Assembly: GCA_022839625.1 (NCBI GenBank)
Contig: JALHJL010000013.1
Location: forward strand, 1-64,000
Direction of reading: 5' to 3'
DNA length: 64,000 nucleotides
Origin: Phycisphaerales bacterium
GTDB taxonomy: Bacteria > Planctomycetota > Phycisphaerae > UBA1845 > Fen-1342
Both the position numbers and the translations under genes were made by a program. The notes beneath the pieces were generated by a model, which was given only the letters and a program-made list of their open reading frames with translations, searched no databases and was not told where the DNA came from. Every line of letters starts with the position of its first letter. Position 1 is the first letter of the stretch. Positions 31,246 to 39,538 of the stretch are shown piece after piece.

Positions 31246-31927
31246 ACAACACCAGCTTATACCCCACCGCGTGTGCCGTCAGGATGTGCCGCGGCTTGGC
31301 CGGGTCGGGTTCCAGCTTCCGCCGCAGGCTCACGATGTGATTGTCGACGGTGCGGTCGGCCGGGCCGACGCCGACGCCCCAGATGCGGTTGAGCATGTCC
31401 GCCCGCGGCACGGCCTCGCCGACGTGCTCGTAGAGCATGCGGAGAATCTCAGATTCATAGTACCCCAGCGGAACTTCGCCCTGCGGGGTGATGACCATCT
31501 GCCGCACGAGGTCCACCTGCCGGTCGCCAAGAGCGAAACCGGCCTGCCGTGCCGCCGGCGCGCCGCCCGCCCGGCGCAACGCGGCGTGGAGGCGCGCCAG
31601 CAGCTCCCGCAAGCTGAACGGTTTGGTCACGTAATCGTCGGCCCCCAGCTCCAGGCCGCGGACCTTGTCGATTTCCTGCCCCCGCGCGCTGAGAATGACG
31701 ATCGGCATGGTGTAGCCGGCCGCCCGCAGACGCCGGCACACCTCGAAGCCGTCGACATCCGGCAACATGATGTCCAGCAGGACCAGGTCGGTCGGCTGCT
31801 GTTTGACCAGCCGCAGGCCCGTCTTACCGTCGGCGGCGCAGGCCACCTGGTGCCCCTCGAACTCGAGGTTGTCCCGGAGCCCCAGCGCGAGCTCCGGCTC
31901 ATCTTCGACGATCACAATCCGCGCCAT
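31244..31927 (-). CDS. OmpR/PhoB-family response regulator
   Basis: A 227-residue two-domain regulator. Receiver domain residues 1-120 with the acidic pair in VEDEPE, phospho-acceptor Asp in LLDIMLPDVDGFEV (about residue 52), and Lys in DDYVTKPF. The C-terminal winged helix (about 130-225) ends VDNHIVSLRRKLE and TAHAVGYKLVL. No histidine kinase is adjacent, so its partner lies elsewhere. It starts 2 bp after the lptG-like gene, so it shares a transcript with the two LPS-export permeases. Regulation of envelope genes is a guess from that. Confidence 0.93.
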   Translation of the reverse strand: MARIVIVEDEPELALGLRDNLEFEGHQVACAADGKTGLRLVKQQPTDLVLLDIMLPDVDGFEVCRRLRAAGYTMPIVILSARGQEIDKVRGLELGADDYVTKPFSLRELLARLHAALRRAGGAPAARQAGFALGDRQVDLVRQMVITPQGEVPLGYYESEILRMLYEHVGEAVPRADMLNRIWGVGVGPADRTVDNHIVSLRRKLEPDPAKPRHILTAHAVGYKLVL

Positions 31928-31928
31928 G

Positions 31929-33023
31929 TCAGGTCTTCACGTTCGCGAAGTGCAGGACCGCCAGGGGTCCGAAAACCAGCACCGGCAGGGCCGTGGCCAC
32001 GCGCGCCGAGTAGCTGTCCGTGGACACGCTGTGCGACACGAACACGACGGCGAAGCACAGGCCCGTCAGGAGCAGGGCCTTGCCGCCGGCGACCAGCACG
32101 TTGCCCGGCTCGCGCGTCAGAAAGAACGGGATCGCCAGCAGCATCAGAATCCACACCAGGGGGATCTGCGTGATGCGGATGTCGAGGCTCTTCGCCACCG
32201 CGGCCAGGTTGGGCAGGTTTCGGCTGCGGAGCAGCGATTTCATCTGGCTAATGCTCATCAGGTCCGCCCACTGCGACGACTGCCGCAGGAGAATCTGCTC
32301 CGGCGACAGGGCAAACGGGTACTCGGCCAGCGGCTCCCAGTGGATGGCCCGCCCCAATTCGGCCCCCTCGAACGCCGCGCCCATCACCTGTCGGGCCCCG
32401 CGGTCGAGCACCCAGGTGCCGCGGGCCGCATCGTAGTGCGCCCCGTCCGCCCGGATGAGCGACTTCGGTGCGCCTTGCTCGTCGGGCTCGATGATGTGCA
32501 CGCCGCGCAGCAGACCCGGCTGCACGTGCAGCTCGTGCGCAATCAGGATCGCGTTCCGGTCATCCCGCACGCAGCGCACGTCCACCTGGCGCGTCTCCGC
32601 CAGGTCGTCGTGTTGCCGGGCGATCTTGTGGGCCAGGCGCGGCACCAGGACCTCGCTGTTGGCGACCCACGCCGCCACCAGCACCACCGAGCACAGCAGC
32701 ACCGGCCGGGCCAGGCGTTGCAGCGGGACCCCCGCGGCCACCAGCGGCACCAGCTCGTTGTTCTTCATCATCATCGCGAACGTGAAGCCGGCCGCGACCG
32801 TCAGCATGGCCCCGCCGAGCTGCTGGTAATAGAGCGCCAGGTTGTTCCCGTAGTAGTCGGCCATGTTCAGCAGCACCGTGCTGGCCGACAGCGTCCGGTC
32901 CTTGGTGAACTCGTCCAGATTGACGAGCACGTCGCTGCCCACGTACAGGCCGAAACCGACCAGCATCAGCAGCAGGTAGCTGCCGACGAACGTCCGCGCC
33001 AGGTAGCGGTCGATGGTGCTCAT
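31929..33023 (-). CDS. LptF/LptG-family permease (second copy)
   Basis: A 364-residue YjgP/YjgQ family membrane protein. Six membrane segments are expected: SYLLLMLVGFGLYVG, AMLTVAAGFTFAMMM and VLLCSVVLVAAWV in the first half and three in the last 100 residues (LVWILMLLAIPFFL, ALLLTGLCFAVVFVS, ALPVLVFGPLAVL), with a periplasmic beta-jellyroll between. With LptB it extracts lipopolysaccharide from the inner membrane. Position 17 bp after the other permease gene. Which is LptF and which LptG cannot be told with certainty; the shorter one here is closer in size to LptG. Confidence 0.88.
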   Translation of the reverse strand: MSTIDRYLARTFVGSYLLLMLVGFGLYVGSDVLVNLDEFTKDRTLSASTVLLNMADYYGNNLALYYQQLGGAMLTVAAGFTFAMMMKNNELVPLVAAGVPLQRLARPVLLCSVVLVAAWVANSEVLVPRLAHKIARQHDDLAETRQVDVRCVRDDRNAILIAHELHVQPGLLRGVHIIEPDEQGAPKSLIRADGAHYDAARGTWVLDRGARQVMGAAFEGAELGRAIHWEPLAEYPFALSPEQILLRQSSQWADLMSISQMKSLLRSRNLPNLAAVAKSLDIRITQIPLVWILMLLAIPFFLTREPGNVLVAGGKALLLTGLCFAVVFVSHSVSTDSYSARVATALPVLVFGPLAVLHFANVKT

Positions 33024-33039
33024 GGGCTGCCCCTTGCTT

Positions 33040-34701
33040 TCATCGCCGCACCCCCAGCCGCAGAATCACCGCGTCGGCCAGCAGGACCAGCACCAATCCG
33101 CCCCAGGCCACCAGCGGCCCGATCTGCGTCGTGTGCACGTCCTCCGTCAACTGCCGCCCGAGCACCATCAGGATCAGCACGCTGAAGAAGGGGATCAGCG
33201 CCAGGGCGAAGGCCGCCAGGGCCCGCGACCCGCGGAACACGATCCCCAGGGCCGCCCCCATCAGCAGCGTCACCAGCACGCTGCTGGCGTATCCCAGCCG
33301 GAAGTTGATGGTCCCCACGATCTTGCGCACGAGCTGCTGCGCCGACTTCTGCAACCCGAGCCGCCGGTCCCCGAGCGACTCGTCCAGCGGCAGCGTCGCC
33401 GCCGGATCGATCACCGTCTCGGCCGTATACAGGCGCAATTCGTCCAGGACGTCCTGGGGAACGAGTACCTGGTCCAGGCTGAGCGACTGCTTCCGCCGGG
33501 GTGACGTCTTGACTCCCGCCCGCACGTCATATTCCAGGACATCCTGCCCCCCGGTCTTTACCAGCCGAATCTCGACCAGCGTCTTCGCCGGCAGCGGCAC
33601 CGTGTTCAATTCGATGCGCTCGGCCTCATACACGCTCTTGAGCACCCGCTCGGGCGTGCGCACCTCCACGCGCCCCTGGGTCAGCACGGCCCCCAAGGCG
33701 CCGGCCTGGGCACCGCGGGCCGTGACGGCGTACTCCTGGCCGTATTCGTCGGCCAGCCGCAAGGTCCCGCCGCCCTGTAACCGGTCCACGCAATGCGCCG
33801 CGAATTGCGCCCGCATGACGTCGGCCAGGAAGCGCTGCATCTCGTCGCGCAGCCGCGGCACCTCCCACGGGGCCCGGCGCCAGCGCCACAGGTCGCGCAG
33901 GTCGGTGAAGGTCAACCGAAACGGCGCCGGCAGCGGCACCTGCACCGGCCCGATCTGCTGCTGCTCGATGCGCAGCGCGCCGCGGCCAACCTCGAAGTCC
34001 TGCCCGTCCTGCACGTGAAAGGTCACCTCCAGCGGCGTCACGCGCGTGTCGAAGACGCACAAGACGTGCTGGGCCGCGGTGAAGCGGGCCAGTTCGCCGT
34101 TCTGCCCCACGTGCAGGAACGTTGGGCTGGTAATCAACAGATAATGCAGCCCGCCGGCAATCTCGAAGCCCTTCTCCCGCAGCGCGGCCGGCGATACTCC
34201 CTGCACCTTCTCCGCGGTGATGGTGTAGCGGTCCTCGCCGGTCCGGCCGCGGTGGATGAAGCCCTTGTGCTGGAGTTGCTGGGCGACGAGATCGCGCACG
34301 TTGCTGCGCGCGAAGTCGTCGATCCGCTGAATGAAGCCGGGGATCACGAAGCTCCCGACCAGCACGGTGAACGCCGCCACAAACACCGACAGCAGCACCA
34401 GCGACGACAACAAACGGTGGACGTTGATGCCCGCGGCCCGGCAGGCCAGCAGCTCGTTGTCCGCGGCCAGCCGGCCATAAACCATCGTGGCGGCGAACAG
34501 GGCCGCCATCGGCATGGTCAGCGTGACCACGATCGGGATCAGCAACGGGATGAAGCCGAACACGTCGCCGGCGGAGACGCCCTCGAAGCGGATCACGTTG
34601 TACAGCCCGCCGCCCATCGTGAACAGGGCGGTCAGGGCCGCCAGCGTGAGCCCAAAAGTCTTGAGGAGCTCGCGCAGAACATAGCTGTGGAGCGTCACCA
34701 T
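33040..34701 (-). CDS. LptF/LptG-family permease, long form
   Basis: A 553-residue permease of the same family, about 200 residues longer than usual. N-terminal membrane segments VLRELLKTFGLTLAALTALF, IPLLIPIVVTLTMPMAALFA and LLSSLVLLSVFVAAFTVLVG; C-terminal ones VLVTLLMGAALGIV, LALIPFFSVLILMVLG and WGGLVLVLLADAVIL. The extra length is all in the periplasmic domain between (about 130-440), which in Lpt permeases contacts LptC and lipopolysaccharide. Start ATG 34701 begins the first membrane segment; upstream in-frame codons are Pro/Arg-rich. Presence of the pair argues for an LPS-like outer membrane. Confidence 0.87.
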   Translation of the reverse strand: MVTLHSYVLRELLKTFGLTLAALTALFTMGGGLYNVIRFEGVSAGDVFGFIPLLIPIVVTLTMPMAALFAATMVYGRLAADNELLACRAAGINVHRLLSSLVLLSVFVAAFTVLVGSFVIPGFIQRIDDFARSNVRDLVAQQLQHKGFIHRGRTGEDRYTITAEKVQGVSPAALREKGFEIAGGLHYLLITSPTFLHVGQNGELARFTAAQHVLCVFDTRVTPLEVTFHVQDGQDFEVGRGALRIEQQQIGPVQVPLPAPFRLTFTDLRDLWRWRRAPWEVPRLRDEMQRFLADVMRAQFAAHCVDRLQGGGTLRLADEYGQEYAVTARGAQAGALGAVLTQGRVEVRTPERVLKSVYEAERIELNTVPLPAKTLVEIRLVKTGGQDVLEYDVRAGVKTSPRRKQSLSLDQVLVPQDVLDELRLYTAETVIDPAATLPLDESLGDRRLGLQKSAQQLVRKIVGTINFRLGYASSVLVTLLMGAALGIVFRGSRALAAFALALIPFFSVLILMVLGRQLTEDVHTTQIGPLVAWGGLVLVLLADAVILRLGVRR

Positions 34702-35096
34702 CAAGGTTGTCCGCCCTCGCGAACCGCCTCCGCGGCCGGGAGCCACCCGCGGCCAGTCCGGCCCTTGCTTTCCAACCGGAAACCAGGACGAGCCGTGCTT
34801 CGGCCGCCTGGCCGGCTGCATTCCACACTGTGCATCGCGTCAATCTAAGGGAGGTCACGCCTTCCTGCAATGACGGGACAGGCGGGGCCGCGACCAGGGC
34901 ACCGAACAGGCCGGCCCCGGGCTGACCCCGCGATGACGGCCGATCGGTCCGCCGAACCACGGCCATCCTGACCCCCGGACGCTGGCCCCGCAGCGCCCTG
35001 CCGCGCGTCGTAGTGCGGCGGCGAAGAAGCCGGGCTCGCCGAGCTGGGCGCGCGGTCGCCGAGGAAAGGGGGTCGTGGAGCAGCGCTCCCTGCGTC
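34702..35096. other. Intergenic region, nothing recognised
   Basis: 395 bp between two minus-strand genes. I see no gene, tRNA or clear repeat. It should contain the promoter of the permease operon, but no convincing -35/-10 pair stands out. Confidence 0.5.
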
Positions 35097-35543
35097 CTAC
35101 CGCTCGTCTGGAGTCTCGGAGCCGGGGCGGTTCAGCGCGCGTTTGAGGTGGCGGAGCCTGAGCAGGTTCTGGACGCGGGCCAGCAGCTCGATCTTGTTGA
35201 CGGGCTTGCTGAGGAAATCGTCCGCGCCGCACTCGCGCGCCCGCTCCATGTCGCCGACTTCGTTCAGCGCGGTCACCATGACGATCGGAATGTCGCGGTA
35301 CCGCGGGTCGTCCTTGAGCAGCCGGCAGACCTCGAACCCGCTGCGCCGGGGCATCATGATGTCGAGCAGGATCAGGTCGGGCTCGTCCTGCTCGACCGCG
35401 GCCAGCGTGCCTTCGCCGTCGGCGGCGACCGCGACGCGGACGTGCAGCGGCTCCAGGTACGCCTCCAGCAACTCGAGAATCTGCGGGTTGTCGTCCGCGA
35501 TCAGGACCTTGGAGGGCGGGAGTGTGTCCGGCGTACTGCTCAT
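35097..35543 (-). CDS. Single-domain response regulator (CheY-like receiver)
   Basis: A 148-residue protein made of one receiver domain: acidic pair in LIADDNPQ, phospho-acceptor Asp in LILLDIMMPRRSGFEV (about residue 60), Thr in MVTALNE, Lys in FLSKPVNK. The C-terminal 30 residues (LRLRHLKRALNRPGSETPDE) are helical without an output domain. It probably relays phosphate or acts by protein contact. Start ATG 35543 follows AGGATGA. A Ser/Thr kinase gene lies upstream on the same strand about 300 bp away. Confidence 0.9.
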   Translation of the reverse strand: MSSTPDTLPPSKVLIADDNPQILELLEAYLEPLHVRVAVAADGEGTLAAVEQDEPDLILLDIMMPRRSGFEVCRLLKDDPRYRDIPIVMVTALNEVGDMERARECGADDFLSKPVNKIELLARVQNLLRLRHLKRALNRPGSETPDER

Positions 35544-35846
35544 GCGCTCATCCTGCTGACGGCCAGCGGGCAGTTTCCCGCAAATCGCGCCGGTCTGCAA
35601 ACCGCCGGGGGCAATCTCGAACACCGCGGGGTCCCAAGCACGGCGTTGTCATGGAACCTGTCGCAGCAGTGGCCCATCCAAGACAGCAGGATCGCGTCGG
35701 CCGCCTGTGGCGCCGGGGCTCCGTACCCGGCGTCCGACCGCAGGCTCAGGTCCGGCGCTACAGGCCAGTCGCTACGAAGTCCGCCGCAGGAGAAAACGTA
35801 GAGGCGAACAACGGCGCGCGGGTGGGTTGCACGCGGCGCGGCAGGA

Positions 35847-37094
35847 TCAGCGCGATGCGAGCAGGATGGCGTTGATCAGGACGCTTACGCCGGCGACGAT
35901 CCCGAAGACGACCGCCAGCGTCGAAGCGGTTCCGCGAGCGGCGCTCTCGCGTGCGGCGGCTTCGGCGACCTCCTGCGGCGCCGGCCCCACGGACTGCCCG
36001 CTTGAGAGCGTCTCGAACAGCCCGGCTTCGACGTTCTGCTGCGCGTACTCGGGGGCCTGTTTGCGGGCCAAGCGCTCCAGGTCGACCAACAGTTCGCGCG
36101 CGCTGGGGTAGCGATCGTCGCGGTTCTTGGCCATGAGCATCTCGATCATGGCCCCGCAGCCCGACGTCAGGTTCGTATTCAGGTGATCGGGCGGCGTCAG
36201 CGGCTCTTTGAGGTGCTTGTGCATGACCGCCGACGGCGTCGGCCCCTCGAAGGGCACGCGGCCGGTGACCATGTGATAGAAAGTCGCGCCCAGCGAATAG
36301 AGGTCGGCACGGTGGTCGATGTCCACCTCGCCGCGAATCTGCTCCGGGGCGATGTAGTACGGCGTCCCATACGCCCGGCCGGCCTCGGCCAGGGCCGCCT
36401 GCAAGTCGGTGGTCTCGCGCGCCAGACCCATGTCCGCGAGCTTGGCGACGCGCTCCCGCGTGAGCATGATGTTCTTCGGCTTGACGTCGCGGTGGATGAA
36501 GCCGCGCTCGTGGGCGTGCAGCAGGGCGCGGGCGATCTGCGTGATGATGTCGACCGCTTCCTCTTCGGCGTAGACCTTCCCGTCCGCGAGCTCGTCGTAG
36601 ACGGTGCAGCCCTCGACGAACTCCATCACGAAGTAGTGGTACCCGTTGGCCTCGGCGACGTCGATGGCCTGGACGATGTTCGCGTGGTTGAGCTGGGCCG
36701 CGGCCCGCCCCTCGCGGTAGAAGCGCTCCACGAACTCCGCGTTGCGGCTCAGCCGTTTGGGCAGGACCTTGATGGCCACCGTGCGGTTGAGGCTGAGCTG
36801 CTTGGCGCGATAAACAACGGCCATCGCCCCGGCCCCGCACTTGTTGAGGATCTGATAGCCGGGGAGCTGCTGGGCCGGACGCCCGCCGGAGTCTTCGTTG
36901 GACCCGTGCAGGCGTTGAAGTTGGGTGCGCGTCAGAAAGCCGAGATCGACGAGGACCTCGGTTACAGGACGTTCGTGGCCGCTGGCGCTGAGCTGGCGGC
37001 GCTGGTCGCTGGCCGCGCGGACCTCTTCGGGCGTGACCAGTTGGCGCTCCAGCAGGAGCCGGCAAATTTGGCTGTCCTCAGGGCCTTCTGCCAC
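35847..37094 (-). CDS. Hanks-type Ser/Thr protein kinase with C-terminal membrane anchor
   Basis: A 415-residue kinase. The N-terminal 75 residues (ICRLLLERQLVTPEEVRAAS and VTEVLVDLGFLTRTQLQRLH) are a GspE-N-like helical domain common before planctomycete kinases. Then the kinase: Gly loop GAGAMAVVY, VAIK lysine, catalytic HRDVKPKN, DMG in place of DFG, APEQ. The last 25 residues form one membrane segment (LAVVFGIVAGVSVLINAILL), with no sensor domain outside. I choose GTG 37094 as start, with GGAG 10 nt upstream; the frame is open to 37187, but that text does not look like protein. Confidence 0.9.
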   Translation of the reverse strand: MAEGPEDSQICRLLLERQLVTPEEVRAASDQRRQLSASGHERPVTEVLVDLGFLTRTQLQRLHGSNEDSGGRPAQQLPGYQILNKCGAGAMAVVYRAKQLSLNRTVAIKVLPKRLSRNAEFVERFYREGRAAAQLNHANIVQAIDVAEANGYHYFVMEFVEGCTVYDELADGKVYAEEEAVDIITQIARALLHAHERGFIHRDVKPKNIMLTRERVAKLADMGLARETTDLQAALAEAGRAYGTPYYIAPEQIRGEVDIDHRADLYSLGATFYHMVTGRVPFEGPTPSAVMHKHLKEPLTPPDHLNTNLTSGCGAMIEMLMAKNRDDRYPSARELLVDLERLARKQAPEYAQQNVEAGLFETLSSGQSVGPAPQEVAEAAARESAARGTASTLAVVFGIVAGVSVLINAILLASR

Positions 37095-37155
37095 CCGGTG
37101 AACTCCAGGAACCCGAAGTGGACCTGCGTGCAACGCACTACTTGACCGTTTGATT

Positions 37156-37419
37156 CTAGGCGGCCTCGTCAAGAGATGCAAACGCAACGCTGTGGCGCCG
37201 GGTGCATCCCGCTACTGGCTGCAAATAACCGGCTCGGGCGAGGGACGCGGTGGCCCAGAACACGTCCCATTCCCCGTTCATCCGATAGGTGATGAGGGTG
37301 GCCAGGGCCACAGCCCCGGCCTCGCGCCATTGGCGACCGCTCCCTTTCAGGCGTTGACCGACCACTTGCCTGCAGGTCGCCTCCATGAGCCCGGAGCCGA
37401 TCACATAGCCCGCCGGCCT
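37156..37419 (-). pseudogene. C-terminal remnant of an ISKra4-type transposase
   Basis: YVIGSGLMEATCRQVVGQRL followed by KGSGRQWREAGAVALATL is very close to the conserved C-terminus of ISKra4-family transposases (IGSG-VEAACK-VTQRLK-SG-RW). The rest of the transposase is missing. The piece lies upstream of the kinase gene. Confidence 0.7.
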
Positions 37420-37703
37420 GCGCGAACGGCGTGATCGGGTCTGCTGAACCGACCTGCGGGGCTGTGTCTCCGTTTCGACTCCTGGTGTCCCCGGACCTTC
37501 GGGTCAGAACGCGAAGCGCCCGCGAGCGCGAACGTAGCGGCCGGCGGATCGCCGGCCGATCCGACGCGGCGCCGTGTAACGATGCTCGTGCGAGAATCCT
37601 CTCTCGCACAGCGGATCGGCGGGATTCCGGTCCCGCGGCAGGTTGCGGGAAGGGATTCCCGGCGCTGTGGGTGCCAGAAGGGATTCGCGCACCAGCAGCG
37701 GTG

Positions 37704-37731
37704 TTGATCCGGCTGAGGCCGCCGTTATACT
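37704..37731 (+). promoter_or_regulatory. Promoter for the small membrane protein at 37773
   Basis: TTGATC (37704-37709) and TATACT (37726-37731) with a 16-bp spacer, about 40 bp before the start codon. The rest of 37420-37703 has no gene; it holds a hairpin with the arms GTGCGAGA and TCTCGCAC. Confidence 0.55.
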
Positions 37732-37772
37732 CATCGGCGCGCTGTTCGGCGACTGCTTCCCGGAGACCCTTC

Positions 37773-38153
37773 ATGCCCGGGCCTGCGTGGCTCGTTCTCG
37801 TCTTGGCTTGGCTCGAGGCGGGGTGGCTCGCCTTCGACGGTGCCCACGCCCTGACCACCGGCGATTATGTGACGCCGCGCTCCGGTCCCCACGCGGGCCA
37901 GCTCGGACCGTGGGCGAAGGTGGTTGCGGCGGTCGGCATCGACCCGCGGGGGATTCCGATGAAGGTCTTTCACTTGGCGCTGGGGGTGGCGTGGCTGGCC
38001 GTCAGCGTCGGCTACGCGCTGCGGCAACCTTGGGGAGGGCGGGCGATGTTGCTGGCTGCGATCGCCGGCGTCTGGTACCTCCCGCTCGGCACCTTGGCGA
38101 GCGGGATCCAAATCGTGCTCCTACTCTGGCTGGCGCGGTCTGCGGCGAGCTGA
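37773..38153 (+). CDS. Small integral membrane protein, unknown function
   Basis: A 126-residue protein with four probable membrane segments: WLVLVLAWLEAGWLAFDGAH, MKVFHLALGVAWLAVSVGYA, RAMLLAAIAGVWYLPLGTL and IQIVLLLWLARS. The soluble loop after the first (TTGDYVTPRSGPHAGQLGPW) is polar. I do not recognise the family. It stands alone, with its own promoter, between kinase and lipoprotein genes of opposite orientation. Confidence 0.65.
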   Translation: MPGPAWLVLVLAWLEAGWLAFDGAHALTTGDYVTPRSGPHAGQLGPWAKVVAAVGIDPRGIPMKVFHLALGVAWLAVSVGYALRQPWGGRAMLLAAIAGVWYLPLGTLASGIQIVLLLWLARSAAS

Positions 38154-38710
38154 GAGAAGAGGAGCGTAGTGCGTTATTCACACCGTGCCGCGCCATTGCC
38201 GCCGGCCGCGCGACGGGGTCACCTTGCGGGAACCATGTCACCCGTGACCGCGTCGGACTCGACGGCGATTCGGTCCGCTATAGGAGCTCTGACCGGCAGC
38301 GCCCCGTGCAAGCGAAGGCAATCCAGGCGGGCCAGGCCCCACCGGATATGCTGTGCACGCTGAATGAACCGCACCCTGGTCGGGGCTGGTTTGAGGACGT
38401 GGTGAGGATCAGCTTTCTGCGGGTGACGCCTCGGCGGCCACAAGAACACGGTTTCGCGGTTCGCTGTTGGCGACGATGGCGGGACGACCGACACGAAGGT
38501 CGGCCGCTACAAGGCACGGCCGGCGAGGCGCCGGCCGCTACACGCGGTGCGGAACGCCGGACACCCGCCACGGCGGGCAGGTCGCTCCGGGCGACTCGCT
38601 GCGGCGAGCTCAGGTCCGACGCTACACGCGGGCGACGCCGGGTACGGAGCCCCGGCGCTACAAGGGGCGCTCGGCGAGCGCCCATCGCCACGGATCCCCA
38701 ACAAGTCAGA
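38154..38710. repeat. Cluster of palindromic GCTACA-type repeats
   Basis: No gene is seen in 557 bp. From about 38460 to 38690 several GC-rich hairpin units follow one another, each ending CGCTACA (GGTCGGCCGCTACA, CGCCGGCCGCTACA, GGTCCGACGCTACA, CCCGGCGCTACA). A 36-bp stretch at 38591-38626 is identical to 56363-56398. Confidence 0.7.
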
Positions 38711-39538
38711 CTATCGCGTCTTGCCGGGACGCGATGGTTGACTCTGCGGAGCCGGCGATCGCCCAACGTCCTCGTTCAACAGCGGGTACACCACGCGTGC
38801 GATGAAGGCCGGGGACGTGCTGTCCGCGTGCAGCCCGTAGTAACCGTACTCCGCGTACCGCGCCTCGTAGGGCCGCAGGCAAAGCTTCTCGGCGTAGAGG
38901 CGGCGGGTCTTGTGGCCGGCACCCGATGGCGCAGTAAAGCCCCTCAGGCCCGCGGCGCTGGCCGTCTCACGGTCGACCGATCCCGTGAGCAGCAGGCCAT
39001 ACTTGAGCAACGGGTCGCGATCGGAATAGAACACGTACAGATGACCATCGACGCGCTCGAGCGCCTGGCTCAGGTCGTACTGGCACGAGAGGGAACTGCC
39101 CAGGAACACGACGGTCCCCACGTGGCACTTCGGCGGCAGGGCCTCCAGCGCCCAGGCAGCAATGCCGGTGCCCGCCGAGAGGGCGATGATGTTCACACGC
39201 CGCCCGGGGTAGCGGTCCATGTAGGCCTGGATGCGCCGCGCCAGTCGCCGGGCCTCGCGCTCGTTTCGACCTCGGTCGAGCATGTCGCGCAGCGTGCCGC
39301 CGACGGTGCTCTGCCAGCCGAATACTTCGGTGGAGCCGCGATACCCGGCTTGCCGCAGGCCGCGCGGTACGTCCACGGTGCCGACGACGTTCCCGACACT
39401 GCCGGCTCCGCCGACGAAATACGTGCGGCCCAGCTCGCTGCCGTGCTTGTCCGTGCCCAGGTAAGACATCCACGTGCAGCCGCAAGTGCCGCTCAGGAGT
39501 ATGCCCAGCCCCAGGCTGACCGCCCACCGCATGTTCAT
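38711..39538 (-). CDS. Lipoprotein with alpha/beta-hydrolase-like fold
   Basis: A 275-residue protein with a lipoprotein signal (LLSGTCGC, Cys about 20). The middle part looks like an alpha/beta hydrolase: VNIIALSAGTGIAAWALEAL with a nucleophile-elbow-like LSAGT, VVFLGSSLS, and later FYSDRDPLLKYG with a possible catalytic Asp, then a His-rich C-terminus (GYYGLHADSTSPAF). Substrate is unknown. It overlaps ribulokinase by ATGA (39535-39538), so translation is probably coupled. Confidence 0.7.
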   Translation of the reverse strand: MNMRWAVSLGLGILLSGTCGCTWMSYLGTDKHGSELGRTYFVGGAGSVGNVVGTVDVPRGLRQAGYRGSTEVFGWQSTVGGTLRDMLDRGRNEREARRLARRIQAYMDRYPGRRVNIIALSAGTGIAAWALEALPPKCHVGTVVFLGSSLSCQYDLSQALERVDGHLYVFYSDRDPLLKYGLLLTGSVDRETASAAGLRGFTAPSGAGHKTRRLYAEKLCLRPYEARYAEYGYYGLHADSTSPAFIARVVYPLLNEDVGRSPAPQSQPSRPGKTR

